From assembly GCA_020445745.1 (NCBI GenBank), contig JAGRGB010000216.1:1-64000 (forward strand): a stretch of DNA of 64,000 bases, given 5' to 3'. The stretch is from Rhodocyclaceae bacterium (lineage in GTDB: Bacteria > Pseudomonadota > Gammaproteobacteria > Burkholderiales > Rhodocyclaceae). Shown here in pieces: positions 8,404-16,139 of the stretch (position 1 is the first letter of the stretch; each line of letters starts with the position of its first letter). The notes under the pieces are model-generated. The model was not told the origin of the DNA. It did no database searches and saw only the letters and a program-made list of their open reading frames with translations. Position numbers and translations under genes: made by a program.

Positions 8404-9288
8404 TCAGCCCAGCCTGAGGTGGTTCACCAGCAGCCGCGCGGCCACCGGCAGGGCATCGAAAGCGCGCACGCAGATGCGAAGCTCGCGCCCGGCCCACGCG
8501 TCTTCGAGGCGAATCGCGCGGATGCCGAGCATGCGGGCGTTCAGTCGCGCGAGGGCTTCGGGCAGCAGACCGATGCCGAGGCCGGCGCCGACCATCACGC
8601 ACAGCGCGTCGTAGCTGGTCACCTGGATCGCCAGGCGCACCGTGCGGTCGATCTCGCTGGCTGCCTTGGTCAGTTGCAGGTTGATCGCGCTGCCGGTGTG
8701 CAGGCCGACATAATCGAAGTCGAGGGTCTCGGCAAAGCAGACCCGGCGCCGTTGCGCCAGCGGGTGATCCTTCGGTGCGATCAGCACCAGCCGGTCGGCG
8801 TGGTACGGAAAGGTCTCCAGTTCGATCGCATGGGGGCCCGCCGTGTAGATGCCGAGGTCGGCTGCGTTGTCGGCCACCGCGCGGGTGACGACCGAGCTGA
8901 TCTTCTCCTCGAGATGGATCTGCACCTGGGGGTAGCGTTCGCGAAAGCCCTTGATCTCGCCGGGCAGGAACTGGGTGATCGCCGAGATGTTGGCGAACAC
9001 GCGGACGTGACCGCGCGCGCCGCTGGCATAGTCAGCCATCTGCACCGCGATGTCGTCGAGCTCGTGGAGCGCGCGACGCGCCAGGTTGACCAGCGTGATG
9101 CCGGCAGCGGTCGGCTCGACGCCCTTGTTGGTGCGGTTGAGCAGACTGGTGCGCAATACGCCTTCGAGGTCCGCGAGACGTCGGCTGACCGCTGCCGCGG
9201 CGATGTGCTCACGCGCCGCTGCTGCGGCGATCGTGCCTTCCTCGACGACGCTGATGAAGAGTTTCAACGATACCGGATCGAGCCTCAT
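8404..9288 (-). CDS. LysR-family transcriptional regulator of the ABC/CoA-transferase operon
   Basis: A 294-residue LTTR. The start at 9288 (MRLDPVSLKLFISVVEEGTI) opens directly into the HTH with AAAAREHIAAAAVSRRLADLE; the far longer frame upstream is an artefact. The effector domain follows from about residue 90 (HVRVFANISAITQFLPGEI). It is encoded just upstream of and in the same direction as the importer/CoA-transferase/lyase/LeuCD genes and divergent from glsA. The most likely role is substrate-responsive control of that operon, through the dyads at 8272-8299 and 8351-8371. Inducer unknown. Confidence 0.9.
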   Translation of the reverse strand: MRLDPVSLKLFISVVEEGTIAAAAAREHIAAAAVSRRLADLEGVLRTSLLNRTNKGVEPTAAGITLVNLARRALHELDDIAVQMADYASGARGHVRVFANISAITQFLPGEIKGFRERYPQVQIHLEEKISSVVTRAVADNAADLGIYTAGPHAIELETFPYHADRLVLIAPKDHPLAQRRRVCFAETLDFDYVGLHTGSAINLQLTKAASEIDRTVRLAIQVTSYDALCVMVGAGLGIGLLPEALARLNARMLGIRAIRLEDAWAGRELRICVRAFDALPVAARLLVNHLRLG

Positions 9289-9600
9289 GGGTGGCAAGTC
9301 GCAGGCTACCGGACCGATCTTAGTGCGCCGGCCGTGGGAGGGGAACGTGCACCGCAACAGCATCGCACCGGCTGCGTCCGCGTCAGCCGTCGCGCGGGTG
9401 GCTTCGGACGGGGCGCGATCGACGGGCACAGTTGCAGCTTCGCGCGCAGCGCGGGCCGTCACCGCTTGCGGTAGTCTTCGAGGCCGGACGGCGGGCAGCG
9501 GGTACGGCACAACCAGGACCTGGCGATGGCCAGGCGGTCGGCCACGTTGCCGCATTGCCGGGCGGTCGCCGCCGGATCGCGTGCCACGGAGATCGAGGTC
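9289..9600. other. Intergenic region between divergent lysR and glsA
   Basis: About 310 bases without a convincing gene. Short open frames here lack family features. The segment should hold the divergent lysR and glsA promoters, but I cannot place good -35/-10 hexamers in the GC-rich sequence. The last bases (GGAG and GAGG elements before 9601) form the glsA ribosome binding region. Confidence 0.5.
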
Positions 9601-10512
9601 ATGGAATTCCAGAAGATTGTCGACGACATCGCCGCGACGCTGGCCCCCGAGCGGGGCGCCGGCCAGGTGGCGACCTACATCCCGGCGCTGGCCAGGGTGG
9701 ATCCGCTGCAGTTCGGCATCGCGCTGTGCACCGATGACGGGCGCGTGCATGCGGCGGGAGACGCGCAGGTGCCGTTCTCGATCCAGAGCATCTCCAAGCT
9801 GTTCTCGCTGGCACTGGCGATGCGCCATGTCGGCGACGCGCTGTGGACCCGGATCGGGCGCGAACCATCCGGCAATCCGTTCAATTCCCTGGTCCAGCTC
9901 GAGTGGGAACAGGGCGTGCCGCGCAACCCCTTCATCAATGCCGGCGCGATCGCGGTCGCCGATCGTCTGGTGAGCGCCTGCAGCGATGCACGGGCGACCC
10001 TGCTGGCGCTGGTCGGCAGCCTGTGCGGCGAGGCCGTGTGGTTCGACGAGGAGGTCGCCGCGTCGGAGGCCTCGACCGGCTACCGCAACGTCGCACTGGC
10101 CAACTTCATGCGCAGTTTCGGCAAGATCGACAACGACGTCGCTACCGTACTGGATCTGTATTTCCACCAGTGTTCGGTGGCGATGAGCTGTGTCCAGCTG
10201 GCCCGCGCCACCGGCTTCCTGTGCCGCGACGGCGCCCACCCGCTGGACGGCAGCCCGGTGGTGACGGCACGCCAGGCGCGCCGGCTGAACGCGCTGATGC
10301 TGACCTGCGGCACCTACGACGCGGCCGGCGAGTTCGCGTTCCGGATCGGCCTGCCGTGCAAGAGCGGCGTCGGCGGCGGCATCGTCGCGGTGGTACCGGA
10401 CCGCCTCAGCCTGTGCGTGTGGTCGCCCGGCCTCGACGACAGCGGCAACTCGCTGCTCGGCATGAAGGCCCTGGAGCTGTTCGCCGCCAGGACCGGGCTT
10501 TCGGTATTCTGA
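9601..10512 (+). CDS. glsA: Glutaminase A
   Basis: A 303-residue enzyme of the normal bacterial glutaminase length. The start at 9601 ([14 protein letters not shown]) aligns with the family; the upstream extension is not needed. The serine-dependent SxxK catalytic pair is S63/K66 in [12 protein letters not shown]. Other family blocks are [34 protein letters not shown] and [13 protein letters not shown]. It hydrolyses glutamine to glutamate and ammonia in the cytoplasm. It stands alone between divergent lysR and a convergent nitroreductase gene. Confidence 0.95.
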   Translation: MEFQKIVDDIAATLAPERGAGQVATYIPALARVDPLQFGIALCTDDGRVHAAGDAQVPFSIQSISKLFSLALAMRHVGDALWTRIGREPSGNPFNSLVQLEWEQGVPRNPFINAGAIAVADRLVSACSDARATLLALVGSLCGEAVWFDEEVAASEASTGYRNVALANFMRSFGKIDNDVATVLDLYFHQCSVAMSCVQLARATGFLCRDGAHPLDGSPVVTARQARRLNALMLTCGTYDAAGEFAFRIGLPCKSGVGGGIVAVVPDRLSLCVWSPGLDDSGNSLLGMKALELFAARTGLSVF

Positions 10513-10526
10513 GGGCGATCTCCCGC

Positions 10527-11348
10527 CTACTTCATCGCGAAGCCGAGCTTGTGCAGGGCTTCGACCAGTCGGTCTCGACCGGTCAGCGACGCCGGGCCGG
10601 CCACACGCTTCGACGAATGTACCGACCAGGTGCCGCGCACGTTCATGTTCTGGCTCTCGTAGAAGCGTGCCATCGCGTCGTCGTAGGCGGCCAGCGGGGC
10701 GTCCTGCTGTTCCAGCGAATAGCGCTCGTGATGCAGCACCACCGACTGGGCCGGACGGGGCTTGACCGACGCCGGCTTCGACTCGTCCGCATAGCCCACG
10801 CACATGCCGAACACCGCGAACACCCGGGGCGGCAGCCCGAGGATGCGGGCGACCTCCTCGGGTTGGTTGCGCATGCCGCCGATATAGACCAGCGACAGGC
10901 CCAATGACTGGGCCGCCACCGCGGCGTTCTGGGCGGCGAGGGCGGCGTCGATGACACCGACCAGCAGCATCTCGGTGTAGTCGAGGGCCTCGTCGGGCCG
11001 CCCGCAGCGCTCGGCGACCCGATGCAGGCGGGCGAGATCGGCGAGCCACACCAGCTGCAGCGGCGCCTCCCGGACGTGGGCCTGTCCGCCCGCGCACTCG
11101 GCGAGGGCGGCCTTGCGGTCGGGATCGCGCACCGCGACCACGCTCCAGGCGTGGAGGTTCGACGAGCTGGCGGCCGACTGGGCGGCAGCGACGATCGCCG
11201 CCAACTGGTCGTCGCTGACCGGGTCCGGCCGGTAGGCACGCACCGAACGGTGGGACAGCAGGTGCTCGATGATCGGCGTGGTGGCGTCGGGAATCGTCAC
11301 CGCGTCGCTGCCGTAGCGGGACTGGAAAAGGGCTCTCGGATCTCTCAT
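10527..11348 (-). CDS. NfsA-like nitroreductase family flavoprotein
   Basis: A 273-residue FMN-dependent oxidoreductase of the oxygen-insensitive nitroreductase type. The N-terminal block LLSHRSVRAYRPDPVSDDQL gives the phosphate-binding Arg/Ser cluster. AAQSAASSSNLHAWSVVAV and AAVAAQSLGLSLVYIGGMRN are typical, and the C-terminal half (ESQNMNVRGTWSVHSSKRV) resembles NfsA more than NfsB. It probably reduces quinones or nitro compounds with NAD(P)H. The physiological substrate is not evident, and it is monocistronic and convergent with glsA. Confidence 0.88.
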   Translation of the reverse strand: MRDPRALFQSRYGSDAVTIPDATTPIIEHLLSHRSVRAYRPDPVSDDQLAAIVAAAQSAASSSNLHAWSVVAVRDPDRKAALAECAGGQAHVREAPLQLVWLADLARLHRVAERCGRPDEALDYTEMLLVGVIDAALAAQNAAVAAQSLGLSLVYIGGMRNQPEEVARILGLPPRVFAVFGMCVGYADESKPASVKPRPAQSVVLHHERYSLEQQDAPLAAYDDAMARFYESQNMNVRGTWSVHSSKRVAGPASLTGRDRLVEALHKLGFAMK

Positions 11349-11526
11349 GGGGCTGCGTGCGTCGGGTTGAACAGGCGAATTCTAAGCGAGTGGCGGTTCG
11401 CCGGCCGAATCGGTCGCCCGCCGGCTTAGCAGGAATTGAGCATTTCGCGCGCAAACTTTGAGCGGCAGCGCAGCGGTGGCGGGCGGAACATGCGTGCAGG
11501 CATTTCGCCCCCATGGAGAGAGCATC

Positions 11527-12015
11527 ATGCACAAGCAAGCAATCGTCCTGTCCGGTCTGGCCGCGCTGGGGCTGTCGACCCTGTCCCTGCCGGCGGACGC
11601 CGGCACGCCCAGTGACCCGCTGGTCGAGCGCGGCCGCTACATCGCCCGCGTCGCCGGCTGCAACGACTGCCATACCCCCGGCTACATGCAGAGCGGCGGC
11701 CAGGTGCCCGAGAGCCGCTGGCTGACCGGCGACAGTTTAGGTTGGCAGGGTCCCTGGGGCACCACCTACGCGATCAACCTGCGCCGCTACATGGCGACGC
11801 TGAGTGAGGACCAGTGGCTCGAGCGGGCGCGGCACCTGAACGCGCGGCCGCCGATGCCGTGGTTCGCGTTGCGCGACATGGCCGACGACGATCTCCGGGC
11901 GATCTACCGCCTGGTCCGCGCCCTGGGGCCCCTCGGCGAGCCGGCGCCGGCCTTCGTGCCGCCGGGTGGCGCGACGACGGGGCCGGTGGTGAGCTTCCCG
12001 ATGCCGCCGGGCTGA
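11527..12015 (+). CDS. Secreted monoheme cytochrome c
   Basis: A 162-residue protein with a Sec signal peptide (MHKQAIVLSGLAALGLSTLSL, cleavage near ADA) and one heme motif, CNDCH, in VAGCNDCHTPGY. A PPMPW segment is a plausible source of the axial methionine. The layout resembles a single domain of the membrane-associated dehydrogenase cytochromes (alcohol/aldehyde dehydrogenase type). It would carry electrons in the periplasm. It heads a plus-strand run that continues with the PNPOx and E1 genes, but the 76-bp gap makes co-transcription uncertain. Confidence 0.87.
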   Translation: MHKQAIVLSGLAALGLSTLSLPADAGTPSDPLVERGRYIARVAGCNDCHTPGYMQSGGQVPESRWLTGDSLGWQGPWGTTYAINLRRYMATLSEDQWLERARHLNARPPMPWFALRDMADDDLRAIYRLVRALGPLGEPAPAFVPPGGATTGPVVSFPMPPG

Positions 12016-12091
12016 GCCGCCGCGGGCCATCTGCCGGACGAGTTCAGCGGCCACTTCCACGGCTTCCGGGCGCTGGCTATGATGCGCAATC

Positions 12092-12583
12092 ATGGCCGCC
12101 TGCGCTCCGATCGACGCCGAACTGTCCCGCCTCGTCAGCGGCGGGATCTCGATCAGCCTGGCGTCCTGCAGCCCGGGCGGTGTGCCGAACATGGCGCGTG
12201 GCTGCGGTTGCCGCGTCGCGCCGGATGGCCGCGCGCTGACGGTGCTGCTGGTGGCCACGCCGGCCGCCGCGCTGCTCGACGACGTGCGCCGCAGCGGGCG
12301 CGTGGCGGTGGTCTTCAGCCAGCCCTCGACCCACTTCACGGTGCAGTTCAAGGGCAGCGACGCCCGCATAGTGCCGACCGAGGCCGACGACCCGCAACGA
12401 GCGGCCGACTACGTCGAGCGCTTCGCCGCCGAGCTCGCGGCGCTGGGCTATCCGGGCGACGTGCTGCGCACGCTGCTGCTGGCCTGTCCGGACGACATCG
12501 TGGCGATCCGCTTCACGCTGGCGGCCGGCTATTCGCAGACACCGGGCCCGCAGGCCGGCGCGCCCCTCGGAGGCCCGGCGTGA
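12092..12583 (+). CDS. Pyridoxamine-5'-phosphate-oxidase-like FMN-binding protein
   Basis: A 163-residue split-barrel protein. ISISLASCSPGGVPNMARGCGCRV corresponds to the first strands of PNPOx-like flavoproteins, and the following VAVVFSQPSTHFTVQFKG to the flavin-binding core. It lacks the full set of PdxH motifs, so it is not a true pyridoxine oxidase. Its stop overlaps the start of the next gene by 4 bp (GTGA), so the two are co-translated. The next protein begins with the same fold, suggesting a paired complex or a duplication. Function unknown; flavin or heme binding is possible. Confidence 0.7.
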   Translation: MAACAPIDAELSRLVSGGISISLASCSPGGVPNMARGCGCRVAPDGRALTVLLVATPAAALLDDVRRSGRVAVVFSQPSTHFTVQFKGSDARIVPTEADDPQRAADYVERFAAELAALGYPGDVLRTLLLACPDDIVAIRFTLAAGYSQTPGPQAGAPLGGPA

Positions 12584-13950
12584 AGATCCGCCTGGAGGCG
12601 ATCCGCGACTGCCTGGAAGGCGTGATTCCCGGCAGCATCGCCACGGCATCGGCCGACGGCACGCCGAACATCGCCTATCTGTCCCAGGTGCAGTACGTGG
12701 ATGGCGAACACGTGGCGCTGTCCTACCAGTTCTTCAGCAGCACGCGGCGCAACGTGCTGGCCAATTCGCTGGCGCGGCTGGCGCTGATCGATCCGTTCAC
12801 CGCGGCCCACTACCGGCTGACGCTGCAGTACCTGCGCACCGAGACCGAAGGCGCTTTGTTCGAGGGCATGAAGGCGAAGCTGGCCGGCATCGCCTCGCAC
12901 ACCGGCATGGCCGGCGTGTTCCGCTTGCTGGGCTCGGACATCTACCGGGTGCTCGACATCGAGCAGGTCCCGGGCCGCACGCTGCCGCCGCGCAAGGCGC
13001 GTCGCAATCCGCTGCTGGCGCTGCGCCGGTGCAGCGAAGCCCTGCGCGACTGCGCGGACCTGGAGTGCCTGCTGGCCGAGGCGTTGGCCGCGCTGGCGCA
13101 TCACTTCGACATCGAGCACGCGATGGTGCTGGTGCCCGACGCGCTCCACGAGGCGCTCTACACGGTCGCCAGCCGCGGCTACCAGAGCTCCGGCGTCGGC
13201 TCGGAGATACCCTTCGGCCATGGCGTGATCGGCGTTGCGGCGCGCGAGCGGGCGCCGATCCGGATCGGCCACTTCAGCTCCGAATACGCCTATGGTCGGG
13301 CCATCCGGGCCAGCCTCAGCGCCAGCGGCCAGGGCGATCGGCTGGAGACCGAGATTCCGCTGCCGGGACTGCAGGACGTGCGCAGCCAGCTGGCGGTGCC
13401 GATCTGCGCCGGCGGACGGCTGCTCGGCGTGTTGTGCGTGGAGAGCGGGCAGGACCTGGCCTTCGACTACGACGACGAGGACGTGCTGGTCGCCTTGGCC
13501 GGACAGCTCGGCGCGACGATGCTGCTGCTGCAGCACGGCGCGGACGGTCCGGAGGAGGCTGTCCGCGGCCGCGCCGCCGTCGCGACGGCCGGCGGCAGGC
13601 CGCTCGTGGTGCGCCATTTCGACGAGAACGACAGCATCTTCCTGGGCGAGGACTACCTGATCAAGGGCGTCGCCGGTTCGATCTTGTGGGCGATGCTGCG
13701 CGACCACGCGGACTCCGGCCGGGTCACCTTCAGCAATCGCGAACTGCGTCTGGATCCCCGGATCCGCCTCCCCGAGCTGGGCGACAACCTGGAGGCCCGG
13801 CTGATCCTGCTGAGGCGGCGGCTGGAGGAGCGGGCCGCCGGTGTCCGCATCGAAAGGGCCGGTCGCGGCCGCATCCGGCTGTGCGTCGAACGCTCGCTGC
13901 AACTGCAGGACGTGCCCCGCCAGCGTCCGAATTCCTTCACCAGATCCTAA
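12580..13950 (+). CDS. PNPOx-like / GAF / C-terminal winged-helix-like fusion protein
   Basis: A 456-residue protein with a GTG start at 12580, coupled to the previous gene. Residues about 1-130 are a PNPOx-type split barrel (SIATASADGTPNIAYLSQVQYV). Residues about 150-310 form a GAF domain (LAALAHHFDIEHAMVLVP, FGHGVIGVAARERAPIRIGH, QLAVPICAGGRLLGVLCVES). The last ~110 residues (DYLIKGVAGSILWAML, then an Arg-rich LEARLILLRRRLEER helix) look like a winged-helix module seen in signalling proteins. I infer a flavin- or ligand-sensing regulator. The E1 genes start 106 bp downstream in the same direction, so it may tune them. The C-terminal assignment is the least secure. Confidence 0.75.
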   Translation: MKIRLEAIRDCLEGVIPGSIATASADGTPNIAYLSQVQYVDGEHVALSYQFFSSTRRNVLANSLARLALIDPFTAAHYRLTLQYLRTETEGALFEGMKAKLAGIASHTGMAGVFRLLGSDIYRVLDIEQVPGRTLPPRKARRNPLLALRRCSEALRDCADLECLLAEALAALAHHFDIEHAMVLVPDALHEALYTVASRGYQSSGVGSEIPFGHGVIGVAARERAPIRIGHFSSEYAYGRAIRASLSASGQGDRLETEIPLPGLQDVRSQLAVPICAGGRLLGVLCVESGQDLAFDYDDEDVLVALAGQLGATMLLLQHGADGPEEAVRGRAAVATAGGRPLVVRHFDENDSIFLGEDYLIKGVAGSILWAMLRDHADSGRVTFSNRELRLDPRIRLPELGDNLEARLILLRRRLEERAAGVRIERAGRGRIRLCVERSLQLQDVPRQRPNSFTRS

Positions 13951-14056
13951 GAGTTTGCTAAGCCGGTTCCGGCAGCCGGGCGGCAGCCCTAATGTGCACT
14001 CGACGGTCGCCGGCATCGCGGCGGCCGACTCGACGGACCGGCAAGGAAGGGAAGAG

Positions 14057-15016
14057 ATGAAGATCGATACCGATTACCCGGATGCATTGGCGCTGCACGA
14101 AGCGATGCAGCTGATCCGCAGCTACGAGGAAAGGATGACGGCGATCCAGGCCGAGGGCGCCGCCGCCGGCACCTGCACGGCGGTCGGCCAGGAGGCCGCC
14201 GCGGTCGGCGTGATGGCAGCCCTCGGCCGTGACGAACGGATCCTGACCAATCACCGCAGCGCCGGCCATCTGCTGGCCCGCGGCGCGGACCCCGGTCGCC
14301 TGATGGCCGAGGCGATGGGGCGGGCGACCGGCTACTGCAAGGGCAAGAGCGGCTCGCTGCACGTCTCGGCCGCCGAACTGGGCGTGGTGTTGACCTCGAC
14401 CATCGTCGGTGGCGAGCTGTCGCTGGCGACCGGCGTGGCGCTGGCCCACAAGCAGCTCGGGCTGCCGGGGGTCGTGGTGTGCATCTTCGGCGACGGCGCG
14501 GCCTGCGAGGGGGTCTTCCACGAGTCGCTGAATCTGGCCGCGGTGTGGTCGCTGCCGATTCTCTACGTGTGCGAGAACAACCAGTGGCAGGCCTTCGTGC
14601 ATCGCCGCGAGACGATGGTCGGCGAGCGGGTGGCCGAGTGGGCGACGGGCTACCGCATCGGCAGCGCCGTCGTGGACGGCAACGACGTGCACGCCGTGCG
14701 CGCCGCTGCCGCAGCGGCGCTGGCCGAGGTCCGGTGCAGTGGCCGGCCCTTCCTGCTGGAGGCCGAGACCTACCGCCTGCGCGGTCATTTCGAGCCGGAC
14801 GACCAGGCCTACGTGGATGCCGCCGAGCTGGCCGCCTGGCGGGACCGCGACCCGCTGGGGCGAAGCCGCCGGGCACTGCTCGCCGCCGGTCACGACGCCC
14901 GGGCGCTGGCCGAGCTGGAGACGGCGGTCGAGCGGCGCATCGACCAGGCCCAGGCCTTCGCACTGGCCTCGCCGTATCCGGAGCTGGCCGAATTGACCCG
15001 TGACGTATTTGCCTGA
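14057..15016 (+). CDS. Thiamine-diphosphate-dependent dehydrogenase E1 component, alpha subunit
   Basis: A 319-residue E1 alpha of the pyruvate/acetoin/branched-chain dehydrogenase class; start at 14057 after a purine-rich GGAAGGGAAGAG. The ThDP motif runs from GDGAACEG (145-152) to ENN (173-175), and YRLRGHFEPDD is the phosphorylation-loop-like segment. Together with the beta subunit it decarboxylates a 2-oxo acid or cleaves acetoin and passes the product to a lipoyl E2. No E2 or E3 gene follows, which is unusual. Substrate open: acetoin (AcoA-like) or a 2-oxo acid. Confidence 0.92.
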   Translation: MKIDTDYPDALALHEAMQLIRSYEERMTAIQAEGAAAGTCTAVGQEAAAVGVMAALGRDERILTNHRSAGHLLARGADPGRLMAEAMGRATGYCKGKSGSLHVSAAELGVVLTSTIVGGELSLATGVALAHKQLGLPGVVVCIFGDGAACEGVFHESLNLAAVWSLPILYVCENNQWQAFVHRRETMVGERVAEWATGYRIGSAVVDGNDVHAVRAAAAAALAEVRCSGRPFLLEAETYRLRGHFEPDDQAYVDAAELAAWRDRDPLGRSRRALLAAGHDARALAELETAVERRIDQAQAFALASPYPELAELTRDVFA

Positions 15017-15027
15017 GGAGCAGGACG

Positions 15028-16020
15028 ATGAGCATCATGACTAGCCAGCAGGCGCTGGCCGACGCGTTGGCGATCGAGATGCGGCGCGACCCGAGCGTGC
15101 TGATGTTCGGCGAGGGCGTGGCCACCAAGCGTGCCGAGCTGCTGGCCGAGTTCGGTGCCGGGCGGGTGCGCAACACGCCGCTCGCGGAAGGCATCATCGC
15201 CGGCACCGCGGTCGGCGCCTCGGCCTTCGGGCTGCGGCCGGTGATCGACCTGCTGTTCGCCCCCTTCATGTGCTTCGCGATGGACGAGCTGGTGAACAGT
15301 GCCGGCAAGCTGCGCTTCCTGTCCGGCGGCCAGTTCTCGTTCCCGCTGGTGGCGATGGCGATGACTGGCGGAGGCTGGGGCATCGGCCCCCACCACAATC
15401 ACAACCTGGAGGCGTGGTTCGCCCATGCGCCGGGCCTGAAGGTGGTGATGCCGTCGACGCCGGCGGACGCCAAGGGCCTGCTGGCGGCGGCGATCCGCGA
15501 CGACAACCCGGTACTGTTCTTCAGCGACATCGGTCTTGCCTTCGCCAGTGGCGAGGTGCCCGAGGGCGAACACTGCGTTCCCCTCGGCAAGGCCGCGCTG
15601 CGCCGGCCGGGCGGCGACGTCAGCCTGGTGTCCTACGGCAAGTGCGTCGACACCTGCCTGGCGGCCGCCGAAACGCTGGCGACGCAGGGCGTGTCGGCCG
15701 AGGTGCTCGATCTGCGCAGCCTGAAGCCGCTCGACGAGCAGGCGATCCTGGCCTCGGTGCGGCGCACCGGGCGGCTGGTGGTGGTGCATGAGGCGAGCCG
15801 GACCTGCGGCGTCGGTGCCGAGGTCGCCGCGCTGGCGAGCGAGGCGGCCTTCGACAGCCTGCGTGCGCCGCCGTGCCGGCTGACCGGGCCGGATGCACCG
15901 GCGGCGGCGAGCTTCCCCCTCGAGCAGGCCTTCGCGCCGTCCGCCGCAGCGGTGGCGGCGGCGGTGGGCCGGATGCTAGAAGGCGGCGGGACAGTGGCGG
16001 ACGCGGCGGCCGTGGCCTGA
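15028..16020 (+). CDS. Thiamine-diphosphate-dependent dehydrogenase E1 component, beta subunit
   Basis: A 330-residue transketolase-like beta subunit. It contains MFGEGVATKRAELLAEFG, NTPLAEGIIAGTAVGASAFGLRP, a Gly/His-rich GPHHNHNLEAWFAHAPGLKV and the C-terminal VLDLRSLKPLDEQAI and VVHEASRTCG. The gene begins 11 bp after the alpha subunit, preceded by GAGGAG, so both form one operon. The divergent PHHNHNLE in place of the usual QHSQ(S/A)LE-type segment of pyruvate E1 suggests a substrate other than pyruvate. Followed by a convergent RND operon, with no E2. Confidence 0.92.
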   Translation: MSIMTSQQALADALAIEMRRDPSVLMFGEGVATKRAELLAEFGAGRVRNTPLAEGIIAGTAVGASAFGLRPVIDLLFAPFMCFAMDELVNSAGKLRFLSGGQFSFPLVAMAMTGGGWGIGPHHNHNLEAWFAHAPGLKVVMPSTPADAKGLLAAAIRDDNPVLFFSDIGLAFASGEVPEGEHCVPLGKAALRRPGGDVSLVSYGKCVDTCLAAAETLATQGVSAEVLDLRSLKPLDEQAILASVRRTGRLVVVHEASRTCGVGAEVAALASEAAFDSLRAPPCRLTGPDAPAAASFPLEQAFAPSAAAVAAAVGRMLEGGGTVADAAAVA

Positions 16021-16139
16021 AGACATCCGGCCGGCGACGACCGAACCGGACCGCGACCGCGCGTCGCGCTTGCGCCGCTCGCCGGCGCGGCCCCGCCCGG
16101 ATCCGCCATGGCGCCGATCGACGCTGGCGGAGCCTGCGC

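Noticed and set aside
8404..11673. Open frame of 1089 codons ending in lysR
   Set aside because: Only the last 294 codons match a protein family; the rest is antisense to glsA and in frame with the nitroreductase region by GC3 bias.
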